From an uncultured Lachnospiraceae bacterium (GTDB lineage: Bacteria; Bacillota; Clostridia; Lachnospirales; Lachnospiraceae): DNA of 13,864 nucleotides. The translations under genes and the position numbers were made by a program. Below, one piece after another: positions 6,701-13,846 of the stretch. The stretch covers positions 1 through 13,864 of the forward strand of contig CAMNFX010000016.1 in assembly GCA_946537585.1 (NCBI GenBank), given 5' to 3'. Positions within the stretch are counted from its first letter, which is position 1, and every line of letters starts with the position of its first letter. Under the pieces are notes generated by a model. The model saw only the letters and a list, made by a program, of their open reading frames with translations, did no database searches and was not told the origin of the DNA.

Positions 6701-7419
6701 CCCGGTTCCTCACAGAGCTCCTCCGCGCGGGATAAAAGAGGCAGATACTCTTTGGTGCTTTCCTGTATCCACTCCATGACAGCCTCATACCAGGGAAGCC
6801 CGGAAAGCTCTCCGGCCTCCTCCTTTTTGCAGATCTCCTCCTGCTCACTGAGAAAACGGTCCGGCCACTCACAGGAATCCGCAAAGCTGCTCAGCTTCTC
6901 GATCAGCACCGAAACACGCTCATCCATGCCTTTACCCGAAAAGCTGTCCACAAGGTTCAGGAAAGCCTCGCCTGCTTCCTCGTGCTGTTCGCCGATCATC
7001 TTCTCCAGGATGTCCATCCGAAGGAGCTTCAGCTCACTCTCTTCCGCCGCACGAAAACCGGGATCGATCTCCAGCTCCTGATAATACTGGCGGATCAGGT
7101 TCTGGCATACAGAGTCGATCGTGGCGATCCTCGCCCTGGGAAGGATCGCGCGCTGCAGCTTCAGCCAGCTGTTCTCCGGCTCCTGTTCGATCCTCTCGCT
7201 TAAGGCTCTGCCGACTCTTTCGCGCATCTCCTCCGCAGCGGCTCTGGTAAAGGTCATCACCAGAAGCTCATCCAGAGATATCGGGTCCTTTGGATCCGTG
7301 ATCAGTCCGATGATCCGCTCTACCAAAACGGCCGTCTTGCCGCTTCCGGCCGCAGCCGAGACCAGCAGATTGCACCCGCGGGTCTCTATGACCTTTTTCT
7401 GTTCTTCACTCCAGTTCAT
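3742..7419 (-). CDS. addA: ATP-dependent helicase/nuclease subunit A (AddA)
   Basis: A 1225-residue UvrD-type helicase fused to a RecB-family nuclease, the usual AddA size. With AddB it unwinds and resects double-strand breaks to start RecA-dependent recombination, in the role of RecBCD. Motifs in order: Walker A SAAAGSGKT (21-29), Walker B DEYQDSN (398-404), GDVKQSIYRFR (428-438), VMTIHGSKGLEFPVV (781-795), LRLFYVAMTRAREKL (855-869). The C-terminal nuclease has H1070, D1161, D1174 and K1176 in SLIDYKTDY, and QLELY (1193-1197). All are intact. A Gln/Glu/Lys/Ala-rich stretch (about 1010-1055) looks like a flexible linker between helicase and nuclease. AAGGAT precedes the ATG by 4 nt. It follows addB by 62 nt, with a hairpin in the gap. 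Confidence 0.97.
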   Translation of the reverse strand: MNWSEEQKKVIETRGCNLLVSAAAGSGKTAVLVERIIGLITDPKDPISLDELLVMTFTRAAAEEMRERVGRALSERIEQEPENSWLKLQRAILPRARIATIDSVCQNLIRQYYQELEIDPGFRAAEESELKLLRMDILEKMIGEQHEEAGEAFLNLVDSFSGKGMDERVSVLIEKLSSFADSCEWPDRFLSEQEEICKKEEAGELSGLPWYEAVMEWIQESTKEYLPLLSRAEELCEEPGGPDPYLDGVRECIGYARIITGCCEYEDLWGKVQQMRFSSLKRTSKAKHDPEMTAFVKAVRDGFKAFVTDKLQGRFLLLKPEDLKLSAAGTARINLELIRLTKIFRERYAEKKREKNQVDFSDMEHLALQLLYEDTGDGMRPNALADELAGQFKEIMIDEYQDSNGVQEALLAALSAERFGRPDIFMVGDVKQSIYRFRQAEPHLFIDKYQSYTEDGIHKRIELNKNFRSRAEVLSSVNDVFDCIMRKELGGVEYDDKARLYPGASYPDREDCRTEFLVMDPGSGTEDDVDTEEAEYRMIAGRILKLCQAGPEEGFTVQDRQTGKPRRAEFRDIAVLMRAAKGHAEKLVDILSEYGIPAYFQNSTGYFSAPEVEVMLALLSVIDNPRQDIPLDAVMRSPIGGFSDDELALIRASYEESCAARGTAPEDFYEAVKFRAAEDEKTQSFLRRLDGWREIADVVPVHLLLEQLFSDTGYYDQTAAGPDGMIRRKNLDMLLESAESYGQLNYHGLFQFTRYIEQQKKYDTDHGEAGAVTENDNIVKVMTIHGSKGLEFPVVFLARMATAPKGNDREEGIVADRELGLGGDYTDPESGIRYPGLKKAFIKETYAREDQGEQLRLFYVAMTRAREKLILTAARAKASERCEDALNTASAFFAEQSADEKLPVQLIRKYHNWMDWLLLAMAKNRESIALKILTPGELKAEAEKRTGDRNRYLQELLKDMESAGGKGNRMEEQETILHSVYPYEAETRLKPKISVSEIKMRSFADDIPAEASEASDQQDAQKEQEQKKAKESTAADYDDAAAAAESYYEELWQRKRAPVSKGALRGTAFHRALELLSYKGTADDMLSGLSSGGRMDKESLELLDKEAVRTFLASSLGQRMARAASEGKLHREQHFMIGRPAFELDPETESHELQLLQGIIDAYIEEEDSISLIDYKTDYAVDESVLIGHYRTQLELYAGALEQLTGKKVTEKIIYSTHLKKEILL

Positions 7420-7436
7420 ACTTATCCTTCATGTGC

Positions 7437-7473
7437 AAAAAACATAAGGAAACCGCGCCTCAGGGCCCGGCTT
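7437..7473 (-). other. Hairpin in the addB-addA intercistronic gap
   Basis: Minus strand: AAGCCGGGCC/GGCGCGGTTT (7450-7473) can form a 10-position stem with one G-G mismatch, one G-U pair and loop CTGA; a run of six T lies at 7437-7442, 7 nt past the stem. The spacing is poor for an intrinsic terminator. It could be a partial attenuator, an mRNA processing or stability element, or incidental. Confidence 0.4.
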
Positions 7474-7481
7474 GCTAAGTT

Positions 7482-10400
7482 TCATAGCAGTTCCTCCAGC
7501 TTCCGGTAAGAAAAGCCCGGAAGCTTCTCACTGAAGCCGCAGACGCTGTGGTAATCGCAGTAATCACAGCGGGTCCTGCCGCCGCTGCGATAGGGCTTCA
7601 CGCCGATCTCACCATCCAGGATCCGGTCCGCATCCTTGTGCATCCTCTCCCTGGAGTCCCGCATCAAGGTCTCGAAGCCCTCCTTCGAAAGCACACAGGC
7701 TCCCCTGGACTGTATGACTGCGGAGTTGCGAAGCTCCTTTGCCGTGATCGCCGCATCTGCAGGGACGCTTAATGTGTTGTCCATACAAAGCACCGTCTCT
7801 GCCTCCTCCGATACGGCTCCTTCCATGCGAAGGGTGTCGAGCTTCTCCCGTTCCACATCCTCCGGAAGGGACACATTTTTATAGTCCACCGCAGGATCTG
7901 CGATATGATAATAAAACATTCCTGCCGGTTCAGGCTCGTGAGAGCCTTTAAACCGGCCTCCCGCAAGCTTCAGCGCCATGTCCATGTAGGTCACGAGCTG
8001 CAGCTGCAGGCCGTTTTTCACAAGCTTTAAGTCAAATCTGGTGCTGCCGGACTTATAGTCGATGACCTTGACCAGGACCCGGTCTCCGACCGTACAGCAG
8101 TCGACTCTGTCGATCACACCGCTTAAGTCCAGCCGGTCCTCGCGATACCGGAAGGGAAGCTCGGTCCCGAGTGTCGTGAACCCGCCCTTAAGGAGCTGCT
8201 GCTTGAGGGCCCAGACCGTACGTCCGGTGATCTTCAGGACCCTTCCCGAAATGTACCGTGCCCTGGCGGAGGATTCCATGATGCTGTTATGATAGTCCCG
8301 CGCCGTCAGGCGGACAGCCTCTTCGCACATCCCCATAAGCGTCTGGTCATCGATCGAGAAGATCTCTTTCTTCTTATCTGCCGCCATTCTGAAGACCAGA
8401 TCAAGTGAGCTGTGATAAAGGTTTCCAATGTCAATTGCCTCAATATCAAACTCCTGGCGCTTTCGAAGCTTCAGCCCATACCTCAGGAAATGGCTGAAGG
8501 GGCAGCCTTCAAACTGCTCGATGCGGGTAACCGATCCCGAAAGCGTATCCTTATAAAGGCGGGCTGCAACAGCCGGCTGCAGCTTTTCCATCGTATGCGT
8601 GTGCATCGCCGCATCGATCAGCTCTCCTGCTCTTTTCTGGCTGACAGGATCCGAAAGCAGCAGCCTTCCCAGGCCTTTAAGACGTTCAGGATCCCTGTCG
8701 GGCTGACCGAGAAGCTCCGCAAAAGAAGACAGGGCATCCTCGTAGGAGACCGCAGACTGCGCCGCATCCTCACCGCTCATAAAGGTCACATCCCTGAAGC
8801 CATGGTAATGCCCCCGAAGCAGCTCTCCCACCACCTCGGAGGGCTTTCGCCCGCGGCCGTCCCTGCCCTCCGCGGCATAAGTGATCACGATCCTTTTTGA
8901 CGGCTTATGCATGAGCATATACAGGTAAAACAGCTGGTTGCAGCTGTCGGTCTTGTCATCCGGCGCGAGTTCAAGCGAACAGCGCTCCATCTCCTCCCGT
9001 TCACGATCGGTGAAAATACCGCCCCCGCTGACGGCAGAGGGAAGCAGCCCTTCATTTGCTCCGAGAATATATAACACATCGATATCATCAAAACGGCTGC
9101 GCTTGAGATCGCCGATCTGCAGCACATCGACTCTTGCGGGAAGCATCCCTGTCTTAAGGTCCGCAAAGCCGGCCTCTGTAAGGCGGGTAAAGTCCCGCAT
9201 ACTGACGCCTTCCTCGCCGAGTACGGCGGAAAGTCTTGCGAACAACAGCGGGATCTGCTCCGTGATCCTTACGATCTCTCCCGCTTCCCGTTCCATTTTC
9301 CTTTCCTCAAGCCGTAATGCAAGCTCGTTTGCCCGTTCTTCGATACCCGCCTCTTCAAAGAAAGCGAGCATGGCATCTGTTTTTCCGGAAAGCCGGTCTG
9401 CCTCACGAAGACGGTCATGCAGCCGGAAAACCTCGTCCATATCGACATCCGCTTCCAAAAGGGCTGCACGGATCCGCTCCCTTCCCCGGGTGCCCTCCGC
9501 CCGCAGGCGGTTTTCCAGCAAATCCACCCTCTCTCTTATCGCGTGGTCCGTGATCTTTAAGGGGTTCCGCAGATATCGCATCACTTCATTGAAGCTGTAG
9601 CCTTCCGTGATTACGGAAAGGGCTGCGCGGATCATTTCCACTGCAGGGGATCCGCCGGCATCCGCGCGTGTATCCATAAACCACGGGATCGCAGCCTTCG
9701 TCATCTCCCGCCGGAGGATCTCACGATAGGAGGCAGGATCCGTCACGGCAACCGCCATCCTCCGATAGGGGATCCCTTCGAGCAATGCTGCCCGCCGGAT
9801 CTTTCTGACCAGGAAGCGGACCTCATCCACCGGGTCCGAAGCAGCCGCGATCTCTACCCCGGGCTTACGTATGGATCTTTCCAGGATCACATCCTCTGAT
9901 TTCAGGATACGGTTTTTCTCCGCAGCCTCCGACACCTTTGCAACCGTTTCCCGGCTCATCCAGTAAAGATCCGAAATGCCGGAGCGCCCGCGCATCCTCC
10001 GGTAAGGCTCCGCCTTCGGATCGACCGTCACTGCAAAGGAGACCTCCGCCGCCATCGAAAGGATGTGTTCTATCAGTTTCAGCTGTACCGGCGTAAACCC
10101 GGTAAAGCCGTCAAATACGATATAAGCGTCCTTCAGAAGCTCCGACCGGGAAATGTTTTTCAAAAGCAGCTGCGGCATCTCCTCGGGTACGGAAAGCCCC
10201 TCATGGAGCCTCCTATGAAAATGCTCATAGATCATCCGCACATCGGAAAGCTTGGCCTTTAAGAGATTCCCGGAAGCCCTCTCTTCTGCTCTTTTCAGCT
10301 CCTCCACGGTGATCCCGTACTGATAAAACTCCGTGATGATGGTCCTCATCTGGCTGATAAAGCCGCCGGCGTCCTTCTTCTTTGCATAAACCTTAAGGTC

Positions 10401-10709
10401 CCCGGCACATTCAATGATGGCCTTCCGGATCAGGATCGCCTTGCTGACATCATCGAGAAGCACGGGCTGCTCGATCCCGAGCTCTTCCATGACCCGGTAG
10501 GCAAGCAGCTGAAAGGACAGCACGTCCAGGTTCAGCATGCCGTGCACCTTGCTGCTTTGTACGATCTGCTGCTGCGCATGCAGGGTATTCTGCTCCGGTA
10601 CAAACAGAAAATAGCGCCGATGCGGGTTTAAGGCCGCGTCCGCGCTGATCTTCTGATAAATATAGCGGGATTTTCCCGCTGCAGCGTCACCGAAAATAAA
10701 GTGATACAT
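7482..10709 (-). CDS. addB: ATP-dependent nuclease subunit B (AddB)
   Basis: A 1075-residue partner of AddA. AddB carries a degenerate helicase fold that in characterised enzymes reads the Chi signal, and a second nuclease domain that cuts the other strand. Seen: N-terminal P-loop GDAAAGKS (7-14); nuclease residues D867 and VIDYKSG (D884, K886), then QLQLVTYM (902-909). Four cysteines fit the AddB 4Fe-4S staple: C736 in FEGCPFSHF and C1048, C1051, C1057 (C-x2-C-x5-C), the same spacing as in B. subtilis AddB. The nuclease and iron-sulfur parts therefore look functional. The ATG has GGAG 9 nt upstream. A strong terminator (10725-10758) ends almost at this ribosome binding site, and no promoter is visible between, which makes the transcription of addBA puzzling. 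Confidence 0.96.
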   Translation of the reverse strand: MYHFIFGDAAAGKSRYIYQKISADAALNPHRRYFLFVPEQNTLHAQQQIVQSSKVHGMLNLDVLSFQLLAYRVMEELGIEQPVLLDDVSKAILIRKAIIECAGDLKVYAKKKDAGGFISQMRTIITEFYQYGITVEELKRAEERASGNLLKAKLSDVRMIYEHFHRRLHEGLSVPEEMPQLLLKNISRSELLKDAYIVFDGFTGFTPVQLKLIEHILSMAAEVSFAVTVDPKAEPYRRMRGRSGISDLYWMSRETVAKVSEAAEKNRILKSEDVILERSIRKPGVEIAAASDPVDEVRFLVRKIRRAALLEGIPYRRMAVAVTDPASYREILRREMTKAAIPWFMDTRADAGGSPAVEMIRAALSVITEGYSFNEVMRYLRNPLKITDHAIRERVDLLENRLRAEGTRGRERIRAALLEADVDMDEVFRLHDRLREADRLSGKTDAMLAFFEEAGIEERANELALRLEERKMEREAGEIVRITEQIPLLFARLSAVLGEEGVSMRDFTRLTEAGFADLKTGMLPARVDVLQIGDLKRSRFDDIDVLYILGANEGLLPSAVSGGGIFTDREREEMERCSLELAPDDKTDSCNQLFYLYMLMHKPSKRIVITYAAEGRDGRGRKPSEVVGELLRGHYHGFRDVTFMSGEDAAQSAVSYEDALSSFAELLGQPDRDPERLKGLGRLLLSDPVSQKRAGELIDAAMHTHTMEKLQPAVAARLYKDTLSGSVTRIEQFEGCPFSHFLRYGLKLRKRQEFDIEAIDIGNLYHSSLDLVFRMAADKKKEIFSIDDQTLMGMCEEAVRLTARDYHNSIMESSARARYISGRVLKITGRTVWALKQQLLKGGFTTLGTELPFRYREDRLDLSGVIDRVDCCTVGDRVLVKVIDYKSGSTRFDLKLVKNGLQLQLVTYMDMALKLAGGRFKGSHEPEPAGMFYYHIADPAVDYKNVSLPEDVEREKLDTLRMEGAVSEEAETVLCMDNTLSVPADAAITAKELRNSAVIQSRGACVLSKEGFETLMRDSRERMHKDADRILDGEIGVKPYRSGGRTRCDYCDYHSVCGFSEKLPGFSYRKLEELL

Positions 10710-10724
10710 CAGAATCTTCTCCGG

Positions 10725-10758
10725 TAAAAAGAAGGGAATGCTTTACGCATTCCCTTCT
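10725..10758 (-). terminator. Strong intrinsic terminator between the secreted-protein gene and addB
   Basis: Minus strand: a perfect 12-bp stem AGAAGGGAATGC/GCATTCCCTTCT with loop GTAAA (10730-10758), followed by TTTT. It lies 24 nt after the stop of the upstream gene and 2 nt before the addB Shine-Dalgarno. Confidence 0.92.
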
Positions 10759-10782
10759 GATTGTTTCATAGAACTGTTTTTG

Positions 10783-11343
10783 TCATTCCTCATCTGCGTA
10801 CATCCGGTCCAGATAATCGAAGTAATCATCCTCGGTGCAGATATAGAGGTACATGGTCTTTTTCTTTGAATCGCGGAAATCATAGTTCATCGTAAGCTCC
10901 ACGCCCTTTAAGGAATCGCTGTAGAGCTTCCCGCGGTCTGCCAGACTCTTGATCGCGTTCTCCGAGAACAGCGTGAAATCATCCTTCAGGTTCAGGTCAC
11001 CCGGCTGGAAGCTGCGGACGGTCTCCCGATAGGAACCGGACTGATCCTCGTTCTCGTAGATGATCGCAACCTCGATGGAGAGATGGCTCACATCCGCACC
11101 GGAATCACCGCCGACATTCACCACACGGAAAGAGGAATCCGGGGTGGCCGCAAGACCGTCGCGGTACTGTACCGTGCTGCCGGGATGCCCGGCATAGCAG
11201 AGACGGTCGCACTCCTCAAGGTCCAGCTCAATGGCAAACGGAAACTGTGCCGGCTTTTCCTTACCTGCCGCAAAAGCACTGAACGCCATGCAAAGACACA
11301 GCGCCAGAGCCAATATCAAAATTTTGGTATATCTCTTACTCAT
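10783..11343 (-). CDS. Secreted protein of unknown function (186 aa)
   Basis: I do not recognise the family. The preferred start is the ATG at 11343, because the product then begins MSKRYTKILILALALCLCMA and continues to AFA|AGKEK, a standard signal peptide with likely signal peptidase I cleavage after A25; an upstream in-frame ATG at 11376 would put 11 extra residues in front and has no usable ribosome binding site. The mature part, about 160 residues, looks like a compact mixed beta domain (HLSIEVAIIYENED, KGVELTMNYDFRD, KKKTMYLYICTEDD) with C45 and C49 close together and a very acidic C-terminus. LCLC in the signal core is not a convincing lipobox. There is no Shine-Dalgarno; the -10 box at 11350-11355 puts the transcript start on the ATG itself. 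It sits 69 nt after tyrS with no tyrS terminator visible, so it may also be read from the tyrS promoter. Confidence 0.75.
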   Translation of the reverse strand: MSKRYTKILILALALCLCMAFSAFAAGKEKPAQFPFAIELDLEECDRLCYAGHPGSTVQYRDGLAATPDSSFRVVNVGGDSGADVSHLSIEVAIIYENEDQSGSYRETVRSFQPGDLNLKDDFTLFSENAIKSLADRGKLYSDSLKGVELTMNYDFRDSKKKTMYLYICTEDDYFDYLDRMYADEE

Positions 11344-11349
11344 GCGGTC

Positions 11350-11358
11350 AGTATAGCA
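11350..11358 (-). promoter_or_regulatory. Extended -10 promoter giving a likely leaderless transcript
   Basis: Minus strand: TGCTATACT, with 6 nt (GACCGC) between the hexamer and the ATG at 11343. With standard spacing the +1 is the A of the ATG. The -35 region is weak (TTGTTC with a 15-nt spacer at best). Confidence 0.6.
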
Positions 11359-11412
11359 TAGGAAGCTTAAGAACAAAACATCCTTTTTCTTACATAATCA
11401 TTACAGATAAGC

Positions 11413-12639
11413 TTACCCCATCACGACTCTGACGAAGTTCTTCTTGCCTCTCTTTACGATCATTCCATCGCCGATCTCCGAAGCGCTGTAGGCTGCCTTG
11501 CTGTCGGTCACCTTGGCGTCCGCGACCGTAACGCCGCCCTGCTCCACATTTCTGCGGGCGTCGCCTCTGGAGCTGCAGAGCTTTGATCCTGTCAGGATGC
11601 TCAAGAGGTCGATCTTCCCGTCGGTCATGTCAGCAGCCGTTACCGTAAAGGTCGGCATATCGGCAGATGCCGCGCCGCTGAAGACAGCCTTTGCAGCCGC
11701 ATCAGCCTTATCGGCCTCTTCCTTTCCATGTACCAGCTCGGTCAGCTGATAAGCCAGGATCTCCTTTGCGCGGTTGAGCTCGGCACCCTGCCAGCTCTCC
11801 ATCGCCCTGATCTCTTCGAGCGGAAGGAAGGTGAGCATCTTGAGGCACTTGATCACATCGGCGTCGTCAACATTTCTCCAGTACTGGTAGAAATCATAGG
11901 GCGAGGTCTTCTCGGGATCGAGCCAGACAGCGCCGGAAGCGGTCTTGCCCATCTTCTTGCCTTCGGAATTAAGAAGTAAAGTGATGGTCATGGCATGCGC
12001 GTCCTTGCCGAGCTTCTTACGGATCAGCTCAGTACCCGCCAGCATGTTGGACCACTGGTCATCACCGCCAAACTGCATGTTGCAGCCGTAATCCTGATAC
12101 AGTCTGTAGAAGTCATAGGCCTGCATGAGCATGTAGTTGAACTCTAAGAAGGTCAGTCCCTGCTCCATACGGTTCTCATAGCAGCGGGCCGCAAGCATCT
12201 TATTGACGGAAAAATGCACGCCGATATCACGAAGGAACTCGATATAGTTAAGGTTTAAAAGCCAGTCCGCGTTATTGACCATGATGGCGTCATCCTTGCC
12301 GTCGCCGAAATGGATAAAACGCTCCATCTGCTTGCGGAAGCAGTCACAGTTGTGCTGGATGGTCTCCACCGTCAGCATCTTGCGCAGGTCGGAACGCCCG
12401 GAGGGGTCGCCGATCATACCGGTGCCGCCGCCGACCAGCGCAACCGGCTTATTGCCCGCCATCTGAAGACGCTTCATCAGGCACAGTGCCATGAAATGAC
12501 CGACATGAAGGCTGTCTGCCGTCGGATCGAATCCGATATAGAAGGTCGCCTTTCCGGCGTTCACCATCTCCCTGATCTCGTTCTCATCGGTCACCTGGGC
12601 CAGCAGACCGCGCTCAACCAGTTCCTCATAGATACCCAT
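11413..12639 (-). CDS. tyrS: Tyrosyl-tRNA synthetase
   Basis: A 408-residue class I synthetase that charges tRNA-Tyr with tyrosine in the cytosol. The catalytic core has YIGFDPTADSLHVGH with HIGH variant H45-V-G-H48, LVGGGTGMIGDPSGR (69-82), GGDDQWSN (191-198, usually GGSDQWGN), and the KMSKS-equivalent KKMGKT (228-233). The C-terminal ~65 residues (LCSSRGDARRNVEQGGV onward) form an S4 RNA-binding domain for tRNA. Length and order match the TyrS (not TyrZ) type. AAGGAG at 12651-12656 is 11 nt from the ATG, rather long. It has its own promoter and a short leader with a palindrome; no T-box leader is present. The D and S in GGDDQWSN are mild deviations in the substrate-site loop. Confidence 0.97.
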   Translation of the reverse strand: MGIYEELVERGLLAQVTDENEIREMVNAGKATFYIGFDPTADSLHVGHFMALCLMKRLQMAGNKPVALVGGGTGMIGDPSGRSDLRKMLTVETIQHNCDCFRKQMERFIHFGDGKDDAIMVNNADWLLNLNYIEFLRDIGVHFSVNKMLAARCYENRMEQGLTFLEFNYMLMQAYDFYRLYQDYGCNMQFGGDDQWSNMLAGTELIRKKLGKDAHAMTITLLLNSEGKKMGKTASGAVWLDPEKTSPYDFYQYWRNVDDADVIKCLKMLTFLPLEEIRAMESWQGAELNRAKEILAYQLTELVHGKEEADKADAAAKAVFSGAASADMPTFTVTAADMTDGKIDLLSILTGSKLCSSRGDARRNVEQGGVTVADAKVTDSKAAYSASEIGDGMIVKRGKKNFVRVVMG

Positions 12640-12672
12640 CGATTTAAGTTCTCCTTATCGCTTATATTTGGA

Positions 12673-12693
12673 AAGATGTACCGGGTACATCTT
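12673..12693 (-). promoter_or_regulatory. Palindrome/hairpin in the tyrS leader (possible operator)
   Basis: AAGATGTACC-C-GGTACATCTT on the minus strand: 10-bp perfect arms around one base. In RNA it gives a 9-bp stem with a CCG triloop. It starts about 10 nt after the predicted transcript start. It is not followed by a U-tract, so it is not a terminator. It may bind a dimeric repressor as DNA or stabilise the mRNA 5' end. Confidence 0.6.
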
Positions 12694-12709
12694 GTCATAT
12701 CGGACTTAT

Positions 12710-12738
12710 ATAATACCCTAATCACGGTACTTTTGCAA
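12710..12738 (-). promoter_or_regulatory. Promoter of tyrS
   Basis: Minus strand: TTGCAA (12733-12738), 17-nt spacer, TATTAT (12710-12715). Predicted start near 12703, leader about 64 nt. Confidence 0.75.
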
Positions 12739-12762
12739 GTAACATCGCTGATCAGCGCAATT

Positions 12763-12801
12763 AAAAACAGGAGGCTCCTGTCGATTCGAAGGAGTCTCCT
12801 G
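12763..12801 (-). terminator. Intrinsic terminator of the cell-wall-binding-repeat gene
   Basis: Minus strand: CAGGAGACTCCT/AGGAGCCTCCTG, 12 positions with one A-C mismatch, 10-nt loop, followed by TTTTT. It lies 16 nt past the stop codon. Each arm is itself near-palindromic (AGGAG-N-CTCCT). Confidence 0.9.
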
Positions 12802-12817
12802 GATAAACCGTCAGACT

Positions 12818-13846
12818 TTACTGGATCATCACACCGTTCAAGTCAAAGAGGTGACCGTCCGGGTTGTAGGCGCTCTGGACTCTGGCGCCGCTGGCATCGC
12901 AGTAGTAGGTCTTGCCGCCGACGGTGATATAGCCGGTCTGCATGATGCCGCTCTCATTCATGTAATACCACTTTTCATTCACGTTGTTCCAGCCGGTCGC
13001 CATCTGTCCGTCCGGAAGAGCGTAATACCAGTGGTCATTGTTCCAGATCCAGCCGGTCATCATGATGCCGTTCTGGTCAAAGTAGTACCAGTGATCATTG
13101 ATCCTGTCCCAGGTATTTCGCGGACCGGTTCCGTTGGAATAGCGGTAGGTCCAGCGGTCTCCGATCCGGATCCAGCCGGTAGCGGCGTTCTTGATGGGAT
13201 CTGAGCCGTTCGGGATCTGAGACAGGACCGCAGTGCTGTTCGTCCGGTTGTCGCGGTTGCTGTATCCCATACCGCCGAAGCCATTGTAGATCACGGTGCC
13301 GCTGCTTTGCGTGCTGTTGCTCACAGGGCTTCCGGTCGTGACCGTGATCAGAGGCGCATTGGCGCCGGGGCCTGCCGGCACCTGATAGCTGTAGCTTCCG
13401 TCGGCATTATAGGTCGGATTATACATGACTCCGCCGTAATCATAGTATCCGGGGGTAAAGCTTCCGCGGTCAATGTCATCCGATGTCACGGATACTGTGT
13501 TGCTTTGGCCGGACCAGCTGCTGTAATCTCCGCCCACGAACTTTGCCCGGACGATATAGTAGTACTTTCCGGTGGCTGAAAAGTTCATGGAATAGCTGGT
13601 ATCGGAGGTCTTATAGGTCTTGTAGTTAGTGTTCCAGGACCCGTCCCTCATACGGGCAAGCTGGATCTCGTACTTATCTACCGCTTCGGATGCAGGGTAG
13701 GAAGCGCTCCAGGACGCGTCTCCGCTTTCATTTAAGTAAACATTGTTCCAGGTCACCGGCACGACAGCAAATGCGGCACCGGCAAGACTTACGGAAAATG
13801 CACATGCAGCTGCAAGAGCAGCCGCGGAATGTCTGATCTTGATCAT
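12818..13846 (-). CDS. Secreted fibronectin-like protein with C-terminal cell-wall-binding repeats
   Basis: A 342-residue exported protein. Residues 1-27 are a signal peptide ending AAFA. Residues 30-122 resemble a fibronectin type III domain (VTWNNVYLNESGDASWSAS, YEIQLAR, KYYYIVRAKFVGG, then SNTVSVTS). A Gly/Ser/Tyr/Asn-rich spacer (about 125-220) follows. Residues 224-324 hold about five 20-residue choline-binding-type repeats of form GW-x(4-5)-WYY-x(4-6)-G-x-M-x-TG, such as GWIWNNDHWYYALPDGQMAT; the first (GDRWTYRYSNG) and last (GGKTYYCDASG) are diverged. The short tail NPDGHLFDLNGVMIQ looks like a partial repeat. No catalytic domain is evident, so it may be an adhesin or structural surface protein held to wall polymers, but ligand and role are unknown. 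GAGGA precedes the ATG by about 8 nt; its promoter is outside the window. Confidence 0.88.
   Translation of the reverse strand: MIKIRHSAAALAAACAFSVSLAGAAFAVVPVTWNNVYLNESGDASWSASYPASEAVDKYEIQLARMRDGSWNTNYKTYKTSDTSYSMNFSATGKYYYIVRAKFVGGDYSSWSGQSNTVSVTSDDIDRGSFTPGYYDYGGVMYNPTYNADGSYSYQVPAGPGANAPLITVTTGSPVSNSTQSSGTVIYNGFGGMGYSNRDNRTNSTAVLSQIPNGSDPIKNAATGWIRIGDRWTYRYSNGTGPRNTWDRINDHWYYFDQNGIMMTGWIWNNDHWYYALPDGQMATGWNNVNEKWYYMNESGIMQTGYITVGGKTYYCDASGARVQSAYNPDGHLFDLNGVMIQ
12875..13177 (-). repeat. Tandem cell-wall-binding repeat block (about five units of roughly 60 bp)
   Basis: This is the coding region for residues 224-324 of the surface protein. The middle three units are most alike, with recurring WYY and (I/M)M-x-TGW elements. 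At DNA level the units share short words such as CCAGCCGGT on the plus strand but are not identical, so it is an old array and not a recent expansion. Confidence 0.7.

Noticed and set aside
8938..9600. Plus-strand 220-codon Ser/Arg-rich open frame
   Set aside because: Antisense to addB; low-complexity product typical of a reverse-frame artefact.
11376..11376. ATG at 11376 as start of the secreted protein
   Set aside because: It would add 11 residues before a textbook signal peptide, lacks a spaced Shine-Dalgarno, and lies upstream of the extended -10 box.
11344..11412. Terminator between tyrS and the secreted-protein gene
   Set aside because: Only small palindromes (TAAGCTTA, TTAAGCTT) are present; there is no GC-rich stem with an adjacent U-tract.
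12640..12762. T-box riboswitch upstream of tyrS
   Set aside because: No T-box consensus, no antiterminator/terminator pair, and the leader is too short.
12875..13177. CRISPR-like array
   Set aside because: The periodicity comes from coding repeats in frame with the surface protein; units are diverged and have no spacers.
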